Below, one piece after another: positions 35,948 to 46,206 of a stretch of 64,000 nt of DNA. The notes under the pieces are model-generated. The model was not told the origin of the DNA. It made no database searches and saw only the letters and a program-made list of their open reading frames with translations. Origin of the DNA: an uncultured Erythrobacter sp. (GTDB lineage Bacteria; Pseudomonadota; Alphaproteobacteria; Sphingomonadales; Sphingomonadaceae). Both the position numbers and the translations under genes were made by a program. The stretch lies in NCBI GenBank assembly GCA_947499095.1, contig CANMMR010000005.1, positions 65,001 to 129,000 on the forward strand. Direction: 5' to 3'. The first letter of the stretch is position 1. Every line of letters starts with the position of its first letter.

Positions 35948-36084
35948 TGGAACAAGAGCATCGCGACGCGGAGAGTCAGCGACCGCTCTGGAAGCGACTC
36001 GCATGGTTGGCCGGAATCTGGCTGGCGAGCGTGACCGTGCTGGGTACAGTGGCCTGGGTTATCCGCTTGTGGATTGCGCCGTGA
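35947..36084 (+). CDS. DUF2474 small accessory subunit of the bd-type oxidase
   Basis: A 45-aa peptide with one membrane helix (residues about 21-41, AGIWLASVTVLGTVAWVIRL) after a charged start that includes PLWKRLAW. It matches the DUF2474 pattern of small proteins that follow cioAB, like CydX in E. coli. The ATG overlaps the cydB stop by one base (TGATG), which argues for coupled translation and a stoichiometric subunit. Too short for many gene callers. Confidence 0.85.
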   Translation: MEQEHRDAESQRPLWKRLAWLAGIWLASVTVLGTVAWVIRLWIAP

Positions 36085-36197
36085 TATCGTGAAACGTGCA
36101 AGGTCGAGGGCAATGACAATCCGCTGCCGAACATAGCTTGCGCACCGGCGCTTCTTCCGCTTCACATAGGCTGACTGCATCGGGAGGGGAGCAGACT

Positions 36198-36506
36198 GTG
36201 GTGGAAGACGAGAGCGCGAATAGCGCGTCAGAAACTCGCCGCGCATATTGGCGGGCGAACCTGCGGCTGCTCGGCACGCTGATGGGGATCTGGTTCACGG
36301 TGAGCTTCGGGGCCGGGATCCTGTTCCGGCCTTTCCTAGACCAGTTCATGCTCGGCGGATTTCCGCTCGGTTTCTGGTTCGCGCAGCAGGGCTCGATCTA
36401 CGGCTTCATCGTGCTCATCGCGATCTACGCCTGGCGCATGCACCGGATCGAGCGGGAGTTCGCTCTTGATGACGACGATGCCGATACGCCGATAGAAGGC
36501 GGGTAG
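36198..36506 (+). CDS. DUF4212 small subunit of a sodium:solute symporter
   Basis: A 102-aa membrane protein with two helices (LLGTLMGIWFTVSFGAGILF and FWFAQQGSIYGFIVLIAIYA) and the motif RAYWRANLRLL at the start, characteristic of the DUF4212 family that always precedes the VC_2705-type symporter. I start at GTG 36198, preceded by the strong GGGAGGGG at 36182-36190; the longer frame to 36138 adds non-conserved residues. It is 5 bases upstream of the symporter gene and is clearly its partner. Confidence 0.88.
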   Translation: MVEDESANSASETRRAYWRANLRLLGTLMGIWFTVSFGAGILFRPFLDQFMLGGFPLGFWFAQQGSIYGFIVLIAIYAWRMHRIEREFALDDDDADTPIEGG

Positions 36507-36511
36507 GCGGC

Positions 36512-38287
36512 ATGGCAACGCAGACGCTGATCTATCTCTTTGTCGGGCTGAGCTTCGCGCTCTACATCGGTATCGCGATCTGGAGCCGCGCCGCTTCGAC
36601 GTCCGAATTCTATGTCGCGGGCGGCGGGGTCAATCCGGTCGTCAACGGCATGGCGACCGCCGCCGACTGGATGAGCGCGGCGAGCTTTCTATCCATGGCC
36701 GGGTTGATCGCCTTCATGGGTTATGACGGCTCGGTCTATCTGATGGGCTGGACCGGCGGATATGTCATGCTGGCGCTGCTGCTGGCACCCTATCTGCGCA
36801 AGTTCGGCCAGTTCACCGTGCCGGACTTCATCGGGACGCGGTACTATTCCAATATCGCGCGGACCGTCGCGGTGGTCTGCCTGATCTTCATCAGCTTCAC
36901 CTATATCGCCGGGCAGATGCGCGGCGTGGGCATCGTGTTCAGCCGATTCCTCGAAATCGATGTGACGCTCGGTGTGATCCTGGGCATGGGGATCGTATTT
37001 TTCTACGCGGTGCTCGGCGGGATGAAGGGCATCACCTATACGCAGGTGGCACAATATTGCGTGCTGATCTTCGCCTATCTGGTCCCTGCGATCTTCATCT
37101 CGCTGCTCGCGACGGGCAATCCGGTGCCGCAATTGGGGCTCGGCTCCGAACTCGCCGACGGATCGGGCATGAGCGTGCTGCAAAAGCTCGACAGCTCGCT
37201 CGTCGAAATGGGCTTTCCCGCTTATACGGACGGCAGTAAGTCGATGGTCGATGTCTTCTGCATCACCGCGGCGCTGATGATCGGCACGGCCGGCCTACCG
37301 CATGTTATCGTGCGCTTCTTCACCGTTCCCAAGGCGTCGGACGCGCGCAAGTCCGCCGGGTGGGCGCTGGTCTTCATCGCGCTGCTTTACACCACCGCGC
37401 CTGCTGTGTCCGCCTTCGCACGCCTCAACTTCAACCAGAGCGTCAGCGACACGCGCTATGCCGAGGCACCCGACTGGTTCCGCAACTGGGAGGCCAACGG
37501 CCTGATCGCCTGGCGCGACAAGAATGGCGACGGGGTGATGCAATACGAGGCGGGCGACGCCTTCGAGGGTGCACCCGAATATACGCCCGGCGGCACCGGC
37601 GCTTCTGGCGAGCGCTTGCTCGACAATGCCGCTACCGACAATGCGAACGAGGTCTATGTCGACCGTGACATCATGGTGCTGGCCAATCCGGAGATCGCCA
37701 ATCTGCCCGGCTGGGTCATCGCGCTGGTCGCGGCGGGCGGGCTGGCTGCGGCGCTCAGCACGGCGGCGGGGCTGCTGCTGGTGATCTCCACCGCAGTCAG
37801 CCACGATCTCCTCAAATCGACCTTCCGCCCGCAGATCAGCGAGAAGGGCGAGCTGCTCGCCGCACGGGTCGCGGCGACGGCGGCGATCGTGGTGGCGGGC
37901 ATTCTCGGCATCTATCCGCCGGGCTGGGTCGCGCAGGTCGTGGCCTTCGCCTTCGGCCTCGCCGCAGCGAGTCTCTTTCCGGCGATCTTCATGGGTATCT
38001 TTTCCAAGCGTATGAACCGCGAGGGCGCGATTGCCGGGATGGTCAGCGGGCTCGCCTTCACCTTCCTTTACATTGCGTGGTTCAAGCTCTGGGCGCCCGA
38101 GCTCAACGCAGCGGAGCATTGGCTGTTCGGCATCTCGCCGGAGGGGATCGGCGTGATCGGCATGCTGCTGAATTTCGCGGTGGCGATCACCGTCGCGCGG
38201 CTGACCGCCCCGCCCCCGCCCGAAGTCGACGCGCTGGTCGAAAACATCCGCGTCCCACGGGGGGCCGGGACCGCCCACGCGCATTGA
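36512..38287 (+). CDS. Sodium:solute symporter, VC_2705/ActP-like (large subunit)
   Basis: A 591-aa inner-membrane transporter of the SSS family. Features are LYIGIAIWSRAASTSEFYVAG near the start, GMATAADWMSAASFLSMAGL (helix 2) and LLLVISTAVSHDLLK (late helix). It has about 13 helices. A soluble insert near residues 310-385 (NGDGVMQYEAGD) is typical of the VC_2705 branch. The small DUF4212 protein lies just upstream. Acetate or a related short carboxylate is the probable substrate because acs lies opposite at the 3' end, but this is inference. It is convergent with acs, with a 12-base gap. Confidence 0.92.
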   Translation: MATQTLIYLFVGLSFALYIGIAIWSRAASTSEFYVAGGGVNPVVNGMATAADWMSAASFLSMAGLIAFMGYDGSVYLMGWTGGYVMLALLLAPYLRKFGQFTVPDFIGTRYYSNIARTVAVVCLIFISFTYIAGQMRGVGIVFSRFLEIDVTLGVILGMGIVFFYAVLGGMKGITYTQVAQYCVLIFAYLVPAIFISLLATGNPVPQLGLGSELADGSGMSVLQKLDSSLVEMGFPAYTDGSKSMVDVFCITAALMIGTAGLPHVIVRFFTVPKASDARKSAGWALVFIALLYTTAPAVSAFARLNFNQSVSDTRYAEAPDWFRNWEANGLIAWRDKNGDGVMQYEAGDAFEGAPEYTPGGTGASGERLLDNAATDNANEVYVDRDIMVLANPEIANLPGWVIALVAAGGLAAALSTAAGLLLVISTAVSHDLLKSTFRPQISEKGELLAARVAATAAIVVAGILGIYPPGWVAQVVAFAFGLAAASLFPAIFMGIFSKRMNREGAIAGMVSGLAFTFLYIAWFKLWAPELNAAEHWLFGISPEGIGVIGMLLNFAVAITVARLTAPPPPEVDALVENIRVPRGAGTAHAH

Positions 38288-38299
38288 CGCGCGCGCAAG

Positions 38300-40237
<1,938 letters not shown>

Positions 40238-40270
40238 CTGTCTCTCCTCGACGATCGTGTTAGCCAAAAA

Positions 40271-42172
40271 TCAGTCCGATGCCAGCACCCGGTCGACCCC
40301 GGCCTGCGTAACCGAATGATAGGACGCCCGCGTATCGGCATAGATGCGCTGCGCGATCGGGCGGCCCCACTCGCCCTCGCCCCATAGGGTAGCGAACAGC
40401 GGGCGGACAAATTTCGCGCGGCCGACGCGGGCGAGGAACTCCTCGGCCTGCGGCACGGCGGGCGCGTAGCGATTGGCCAGCGCCAGTTCGAGCCAGAGGA
40501 AAAGCTCCTCGTTATTGCCGGTCGACGACAGGCCAAGCGCATCGTTCAGCGCGGCGAGCTGGGCAGCGCTGCGCTCCTTCGGGATGTTGTCGAGGAAACG
40601 CTGGCGCTCGGCGCTGGTCCAGTCGGCATAGCCGGAAGGGATCGCGCCATTAGCGGAGTATGCCGCGACCGCTGCGTCGACCGCGGCGAAGGCGGCCGGG
40701 TCGGGTTTCGCGACATTCTCAGGAAGACCCGGCTCGAAAATCCATTCGCGCAAGGCCAGCCGCTCCGCTTCCGCTTCGTCGCGGACGAGATTGGCCATCA
40801 TGTCCTCGTAGAACATTTCGCTGGTCGCAGGCTGGAAGGCGTGATTGTCGAACCATTGCCGCAGCCAGGCATCGAAGCGCTCGCGCCCGACGATGCTTTC
40901 GACCGTCATCAGGAAAAACGCACCCTTCTCGTAAGCGATCGCGCTGCCGAGCTGGTATTCTCCATCGGTGCTGAGCGCAGTGCCCGGCGCGTCCCTGCCG
41001 ACTTCGTCCAGCGTCTCGAGGATATTGGCATACATCAGCGCCGCCTCCTGCTCGGCGCGCTTCTTGCCATAGACCGCCTCCATTATGCGGTTCTCGAAAT
41101 AGGTGGTGACGCCTTCGTTCAGCCAGCTGTCGCCCCAGACGGCGTTGGTCACCAGATTGCCCGACCAGCTATGCGCCAGCTCATGCGCGATCAGCCCGTT
41201 GTTCGACCGGTCGCCCGCGATGAAAGTCGGCGTCAGGAAGGTCATGACCGGGTTTTCCATCCCGCCATAGGGGAAGGCCGGCGGCAGGACGATCATGTCG
41301 TAACGGCCCCAGCGGTATTCGCCGTAGAGCGCCTCGGCAGCCTCGACCATCTCCTCCGTATCGCCCACCTCGGCGCGGGCGCGCGGCAGTGTGGCGGGCT
41401 CCGCCCACACGCCGGTACGCGGGCCAATTGGGGCGAAGTCGATATCACCCGCAGCAATCGCGATCAGGTAGGGCGGCACGGGCTTGTCCATGACGAAGCG
41501 GAACGCGCGGCGACCGTTGCCGAGATCTTCGGGCTCGCCCTGCCGCACCCCGCTCATAACGACATCGAGCGGCTTCGGTGCGGTGATCCGCGCTTCCCAG
41601 GTCTGCCGAATCCCGGGGCTGTCCTGCGTCGGGATCCAGGTGCGGTTAAGGATCGCCTGCCCCTGGCTGAACAGGAAGGGATGAACCCCGCCCTCGGTCT
41701 GCTCGGGGCTCAACCATTGCAGCGCGCTCGCATCGGCGGGCGCGCGGTAGTCGATGCGGATGGTGCGCGCGCCGTTCAGGGTGATCCGCAGCGGCTCGCC
41801 CTTCGCACCGGTTTCTTCCATCGATTCGATTTCCCACGGGAGTTCCCGCCCGCTGGCATCCGTGACGCGAGCGATTTCCAGCCCGTTGGTGTCGAGCACG
41901 ATCGTGTCGGCACCCGGTTCTGCCAGCACGTCGAGCATTGCGGTTCCGCCAACGCGTTTGGCATCGAAATCGAGATCGAGATCGAGCGCGACATGCGTAA
42001 CGCGAGCCCGCTCCGGTTCGGCCCAGGTCTGCGTGTCCTCGGCCTCGGGAGACGTGAGGATGGGCGAGACCATTCGCGCAGGGTTGGCAGTGTCGGCGAG
42101 AGGCGCCGCCTCCATGGTCGTGCATGCAGTAGCGCTCAGCGCGAGGATGGTGGCAAGGGTGATCGAGCGCAT
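40271..42172 (-). CDS. M1 family aminopeptidase, lipoprotein
   Basis: A 633-aa zinc aminopeptidase related to leukotriene-A4 hydrolase/aminopeptidase. It has the exopeptidase motif YGGMENPVMTF, the zinc motif HELAHSWSGN (HExxH) and the downstream NEGVTTYFE that supplies the third ligand. The N-terminus MRSITLATILALSATAC has a lipobox, so it is likely anchored in the envelope. I start at ATG 42172 and not at the longer frame from 42223. It is followed by acs after 33 bases and is divergent from the GH16 gene. Confidence 0.95.
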   Translation of the reverse strand: MRSITLATILALSATACTTMEAAPLADTANPARMVSPILTSPEAEDTQTWAEPERARVTHVALDLDLDFDAKRVGGTAMLDVLAEPGADTIVLDTNGLEIARVTDASGRELPWEIESMEETGAKGEPLRITLNGARTIRIDYRAPADASALQWLSPEQTEGGVHPFLFSQGQAILNRTWIPTQDSPGIRQTWEARITAPKPLDVVMSGVRQGEPEDLGNGRRAFRFVMDKPVPPYLIAIAAGDIDFAPIGPRTGVWAEPATLPRARAEVGDTEEMVEAAEALYGEYRWGRYDMIVLPPAFPYGGMENPVMTFLTPTFIAGDRSNNGLIAHELAHSWSGNLVTNAVWGDSWLNEGVTTYFENRIMEAVYGKKRAEQEAALMYANILETLDEVGRDAPGTALSTDGEYQLGSAIAYEKGAFFLMTVESIVGRERFDAWLRQWFDNHAFQPATSEMFYEDMMANLVRDEAEAERLALREWIFEPGLPENVAKPDPAAFAAVDAAVAAYSANGAIPSGYADWTSAERQRFLDNIPKERSAAQLAALNDALGLSSTGNNEELFLWLELALANRYAPAVPQAEEFLARVGRAKFVRPLFATLWGEGEWGRPIAQRIYADTRASYHSVTQAGVDRVLASD

Positions 42173-42372
42173 CGAAGTCTCCGAATTGGTGGCGCGGCCG
42201 GATCCCGAAGAAAGGATCGGCAACTCTATTGCGGTGATCTATCGCCTATCGGTGGGCGGCAATCCACCCCTAGCGTGAAATCGTATGCCGGGGGCTGGCC
42301 AAGGTTCAAGCAAGCTGTATTGTGAACGTTATCAGATTAATGAGCCGGACGACCGGCCGAAGGGGAGACCAC

Positions 42373-43242
42373 ATGTTCCGACCAATCGCGGCATTCGCTG
42401 CTTTCGCAATGCTCAGCGCCTGCGCTCCGATCGAGGACATGCAGGAGAGTGGAGCCGCCAGTACGCGGGCACTCCTGTTCGAAGAAGATTTCGATGCGCC
42501 GTCGCTCGATCGGTCGAAATGGAACGTCATCGGGATGGACTTCTGGGTCAACAACGAACAGCAGGCCTATCTCGACAGCCCGGATACGATCCAGTTCTCC
42601 GACGACGTCGAAGGTGCCGATGGCGGCGCACTGATCCTGAAACCGGTGTTTCGCCCGAACGTCGATACCAATGCCGATCGCAAGGCCGATTTCATTTCCG
42701 GCCGGATCAATACGCGGGACAATTTCGACTTCACCTATGGCCGGGCCGAAGCGCGCATCCGCATGCCGCTGAATCGGGGTGCCTGGCCGGCCTTCTGGCT
42801 GCTCGGCAACGGCCAGTGGCCCGCCACGGGCGAGATCGACATCATGGAATATGTCGGCGAGCCGGAATGGTCCGCCGTCGCCATCCACGGCCCGGGTTAT
42901 TCGGGCGAGACGCCCTTCGTCGCGCGGCGTACTTTCCCGGCCGGGCAGGATGCCAGCGGCTGGCACGTCTACGGGGTCGAATGGACGAAAGACGCGATCG
43001 CCTTCGATGTCGACGGGGATGTGTTCCACACCGTGACCCGCGACGATATCGAGGAGAAGGGGCGCTGGGCTTTCGATACGCCGAAATTCGTGATCCTCAA
43101 TTTCGCCATCGGTGGCATCTACCCCTACAAGGTGAACAAGCTGGAAGAGCCCTATTACGGCATCCCCCAGGAAACGGTCGATGCGGTCAAGGCCGGCCAG
43201 GTACAGATGGAGGTCGACTGGGTCCGCGTTTGGGCCCCTTAA
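42373..43242 (+). CDS. Glycoside hydrolase family 16, lipoprotein
   Basis: A 289-aa secreted beta-glucanase-like enzyme (laminarinase/beta-1,3-glucanase type is commonest). The catalytic motif GEIDIMEYVG (E-x-D-x-x-E) is at about residues 155-164, with the aromatic carbohydrate-binding strand WPAFWLLGNGQWPATG just before it. The N-terminus MFRPIAAFAAFAMLSAC is a lipoprotein signal. ATG 42373 follows AGGGGAGA. The exact glucan or galactan substrate is not determined. Convergent with hemF, with a 6-base gap. Confidence 0.9.
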   Translation: MFRPIAAFAAFAMLSACAPIEDMQESGAASTRALLFEEDFDAPSLDRSKWNVIGMDFWVNNEQQAYLDSPDTIQFSDDVEGADGGALILKPVFRPNVDTNADRKADFISGRINTRDNFDFTYGRAEARIRMPLNRGAWPAFWLLGNGQWPATGEIDIMEYVGEPEWSAVAIHGPGYSGETPFVARRTFPAGQDASGWHVYGVEWTKDAIAFDVDGDVFHTVTRDDIEEKGRWAFDTPKFVILNFAIGGIYPYKVNKLEEPYYGIPQETVDAVKAGQVQMEVDWVRVWAP

Positions 43243-43248
43243 GAATAG

Positions 43249-44106
43249 TCAGCTCCACACCGCTTCGGGTGGCAGGCTCATCAGGATGGCGTCGATGTTG
43301 CCGCCGGTCTTGAGGCCGAACAGCGTGCCGCGGTCGTAGACGAGATTGAACTCGGCATAGCGCCCGCGCCATTGCAGCTGCTTCAGCTTCTCTGCCTCGG
43401 TAAAGTCGCTGTCCATCCGGCGGCGCACCAGCTTCGGGTAGATGTCGAGAAAGGCTTCGCCGACGTCTTTCGTGAACGCCAGGCTCCTCTCGAACGCCGC
43501 CTGATCTTCGCATTCGAGATGATCGTAGAAAATGCCGCCCACGCCGCGATGCACGCCGCGGTGGGGAATGAAGAAATAGTCGTCCGCCCACTTCTTGAAA
43601 CGGTCGTAATAGGTCGGGTTGTGACCGGCGCAGGCTGCGCGGAAGCGCGCGTGGAAATCCGCCGTATCCTCTTCGTAGGGGAGCGGCGGGTTGAGATCGG
43701 CCCCGCCCCCGAACCAGGCGGCTTGTGTGGTCAGGAAGCGCGTGTTCATGTGGACAGCGGGCACATGCGGGTTCGCCATATGCGCCACCAGGCTGATGCC
43801 GGTTGCGGTGAAACCGGGCTGCTCGGCACTCGCGCCGTTAACCTGGCCGGCGAACTCGGGCGAGAAACTGCCGCGGACGGTGGAGACGTTGACGCCGACC
43901 TTCTCGAACACCTTGCCCTTCATCAGGCCCTGCACGCCGCCGCCGGGATCGTCATTGCCGGCTTCCTCGCGGTCCCACGGAGTATAGGCGAACCCGGCAT
44001 CCGACCCGGCTTCGCGCTCGATCGCTTCGAACTCGGCGCAGATGCGGTCGCGAAGGCTCTCGAACCAGGTGCGGGCTTGGTCGGTCTGCTCGGTCCAGTC
44101 GGTCAT
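43249..44106 (-). CDS. hemF: Oxygen-dependent coproporphyrinogen III oxidase
   Basis: A 285-aa cytoplasmic enzyme converting coproporphyrinogen III to protoporphyrinogen IX using O2. Core blocks are GGVQGLMKGKVFEKVGVNVS, WFGGGADLNPPLPYEED (the HemF signature) and FIPHRGVHRGVGGIFYD. I begin at ATG 44106, where the family N-terminus starts; an open frame continues to 44967 but encodes arginine-poor shadow sequence antisense to pdeM. It lies 45 bases from the divergent pdeM gene. Confidence 0.97.
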   Translation of the reverse strand: MTDWTEQTDQARTWFESLRDRICAEFEAIEREAGSDAGFAYTPWDREEAGNDDPGGGVQGLMKGKVFEKVGVNVSTVRGSFSPEFAGQVNGASAEQPGFTATGISLVAHMANPHVPAVHMNTRFLTTQAAWFGGGADLNPPLPYEEDTADFHARFRAACAGHNPTYYDRFKKWADDYFFIPHRGVHRGVGGIFYDHLECEDQAAFERSLAFTKDVGEAFLDIYPKLVRRRMDSDFTEAEKLKQLQWRGRYAEFNLVYDRGTLFGLKTGGNIDAILMSLPPEAVWS

Positions 44107-44151
44107 GCGAAGGCTCTTGCCATCGCACAAAGCCTCCGGCAATAGCGGCGC

Positions 44152-44853
44152 ATGGTTCCCCTTTCGTTCGCAGGCGAGGAATGGCTCCTGACAGAGGGCC
44201 GCGCGCTTTACTGGCCGCGTGAAAACGCGCTGCTGGTGGCGGACCTGCACCTCGAGAAAGGCAGCTTCTTCGCGCGGCACGGACAGATGATCCCGCCCTA
44301 CGACAGCCGCGAGACGCTGGAGCGGGTCGCGCTGGCCATTCGCGAAACCGGCGCACGCCGCGTCATCACGCTGGGCGACAATTTCCACGATTCGGACGGC
44401 TCCACCCGGCTGGAGGATCACGCCTGCGGTATGCTGGAGGCGCTGACCAAGGCGGTCGACTGGGTCTGGATCACCGGAAATCACGATCCGCACATGGAGG
44501 CCCGCTGCGGCGGCACGCTGGTCGAGGAAATCGAACTCGGCGGCGTCATCCTGCGCCACCGCGCCAAGAAGGGCGAGACTCGCCCCGAGCTCTCCGGCCA
44601 TTACCACCCGCGCCTGCAGCTCAAGATCCGCCAGCGCATGATCCGCCGCCCGTGCGCCGTCGTCAGCGCGAACGAAGGGGCGGACGGCAGGCCTTCGGGC
44701 CGCATGATCCTGCCCGCCTTCGGTGCCTATACCGGCGGCATGAGCGCTGCCGACCCCGCGATCCTCAAGGCACTGCAACCAGCCGACCGGATCGATGCGG
44801 TGGTTCCGGCGAAGGGCAAGCTGGCGCGCTTTCCGCTCTGGCAGGCGGCGTAG
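44152..44853 (+). CDS. pdeM: Ligase-associated metallophosphoesterase PdeM
   Basis: A 233-aa calcineurin-type metallophosphoesterase of the family associated with LigB-type DNA ligases and the Lhr-type helicase. Metal-binding blocks are [11 protein letters not shown] (about residue 28), [23 protein letters not shown] and [10 protein letters not shown]. In relatives the ligase and helicase genes lie adjacent; here pdeM stands alone between hemF and infC. Its role in DNA repair is by family association. Confidence 0.92.
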   Translation: MVPLSFAGEEWLLTEGRALYWPRENALLVADLHLEKGSFFARHGQMIPPYDSRETLERVALAIRETGARRVITLGDNFHDSDGSTRLEDHACGMLEALTKAVDWVWITGNHDPHMEARCGGTLVEEIELGGVILRHRAKKGETRPELSGHYHPRLQLKIRQRMIRRPCAVVSANEGADGRPSGRMILPAFGAYTGGMSAADPAILKALQPADRIDAVVPAKGKLARFPLWQAA

Positions 44854-44954
44854 GGTCCACCATCCGATTTCGGCATCGGGTTTTCGCACTGGCGAAAGCG
44901 CGCGTTTCTCCCTATATCGCGGCCAGACAAACGGTAGAATCAGGAGAATACCAC

Positions 44955-45497
44955 ATAGCACGTCCACCCCGGCGCAGCATGCAAATGCCCGTGAAAAGCG
45001 GCCCGCGCTACGATAACATGATCAATGTCCCCAAGGTCCGCGTGATCGATCACGAAGGCGAGAACCTGGGGGTGATGTACACCCGCGAAGCGACGGAGCA
45101 GGCCAACGAGCTGGGCCTCAACCTCGTGGAAGTGTCCCCCAATGCGGACCCGCCGGTGTGCAAGTTCCTCGATGTCGGCAAATATCGCTACGAGGCGCAG
45201 AAGAAGGCGAACCTCGCGCGCAAGACGCAGAAGACCCAGGACATCAAAGAGGTCAAGATGCGCCCGAACATCGACGATCACGATTACGACGTGAAGATGC
45301 GCAATGTGAACAAGTTCATCGAGAATGGCGACAAGGTGAAATGCACCCTGCGCTTCCGCGGACGCGAAATGGCGCACCAGCAGCTCGGCATGGACCTGCT
45401 CAACCGCGTGCGCGACGATATGGAAGAACTCGCCAAGGTGGAAAGCTTCCCGCGCCTCGAGGGCCGGCAGATGGTGATGGTGCTCGCGCCGAAATAA
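44955..45497 (+). CDS. infC: Translation initiation factor IF-3, likely AUA start
   Basis: IF-3 prevents 50S joining and proofreads start codons. The 180-aa form has the N-terminal domain ([20 protein letters not shown], about residue 17), a lysine-rich linker ([20 protein letters not shown]) and the C-terminal domain ending [16 protein letters not shown]. The Shine-Dalgarno AGGAG at 44942-44946 sits 8 bases ahead of an in-frame ATA (44955), which gives the expected N-terminus [10 protein letters not shown]. The first ATG at 44979 has no Shine-Dalgarno. infC in many bacteria begins at a rare AUU/AUA codon for autoregulation, so I choose ATA. A Rho-independent terminator follows. Confidence 0.9.
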   Translation: MARPPRRSMQMPVKSGPRYDNMINVPKVRVIDHEGENLGVMYTREATEQANELGLNLVEVSPNADPPVCKFLDVGKYRYEAQKKANLARKTQKTQDIKEVKMRPNIDDHDYDVKMRNVNKFIENGDKVKCTLRFRGREMAHQQLGMDLLNRVRDDMEELAKVESFPRLEGRQMVMVLAPK

Positions 45498-45525
45498 GCG
45501 CGCCGAGCCGATATTAGACGGGATG

Positions 45526-45560
45526 AACCGGGGAACGCCGCAGGGCGCTCTCCGGTTTTT
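45526..45560 (+). terminator. Rho-independent terminator of infC
   Basis: The stem is AACCGG at 45526-45531 pairing with CCGGTT at 45552-45557, with an inner CGCC-GCAG-GGCG helix. The hairpin is followed directly by a T-run. It lies 28 bases after the infC stop and ends just before the next gene at 45567. Because the next gene starts so close, its own promoter must overlap the terminator or lie within infC. Confidence 0.85.
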
Positions 45561-45566
45561 CACAAT

Positions 45567-46163
45567 ATGAACCGCAAGACCATCGCTCCCCTTACGATTC
45601 TCGCTCTGTCACTTTGCGCTTGCAGTGCGGAAAGCGAAGCCGATCAAAAGGTGAGATCGGTCGATCTCGACCATCCTGCATTGGATATGCCGGAACCGCG
45701 AATGCCCCCGCCCCCGCCCCCGGCAGACGGCTCGGCCGACGAGCCGAATGACGGGTATCCCACTCTCAATCCTGCCCCGTTGTCGCCCGAAGCGGAAAAA
45801 ACCGAAACGGGTGCGCGCAACATTCTGCTGTTCTTTGCGAGGGCGATCGAACTGCAGGAATGGGATCAGGCTTGGGCTATGCTGGACGATGGCAGCAAGG
45901 CGCACTGGTCGAAGGCGGAGTGGACGGGAATGTTCGAGGATCTCGGCACGATCACCGTTGCCGTGCCCGATGGCAGCATGGAAGGTGCCGGCGGCTCGAC
46001 ATACTATTCCACCGATCTAACGATCACGGCGGACAACGCGCAGGGTCGTCCAATCCGCTACGAAGGGCCGATCGTCCTTCGCCGGTCCAACGACGTGCCC
46101 GGCTCGAGCGTGGCGCAGCGTCACTGGCGCATCGACGACCTGACCCTTAACGCGACGCACTAG
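45567..46163 (+). CDS. Hypothetical lipoprotein with proline-rich linker
   Basis: I cannot name this 198-aa protein. It starts with a lipoprotein signal ending LCAC (Cys19), continues with a proline-rich linker (MPPPPPPADG) and then a globular part of about 115 residues beginning ETGARNILLFFARAIELQEW, whose pattern (helix, DQAWAMLDDGSK, strands) resembles NTF2-like proteins. It should sit in the envelope. The ATG follows a terminator hairpin. It precedes the DASS gene by 43 bases, co-directionally. Confidence 0.7.
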   Translation: MNRKTIAPLTILALSLCACSAESEADQKVRSVDLDHPALDMPEPRMPPPPPPADGSADEPNDGYPTLNPAPLSPEAEKTETGARNILLFFARAIELQEWDQAWAMLDDGSKAHWSKAEWTGMFEDLGTITVAVPDGSMEGAGGSTYYSTDLTITADNAQGRPIRYEGPIVLRRSNDVPGSSVAQRHWRIDDLTLNATH

Positions 46164-46206
46164 AACCCGCTCTTCCCCCTTGCTAACAAGAGCAGCAAGG
46201 GGAACG

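Noticed and set aside
44107-44967. Open 5' extension of hemF.
   Set aside because: It runs antisense through pdeM, has shadow-like composition, and the HemF family N-terminus begins at 44106.
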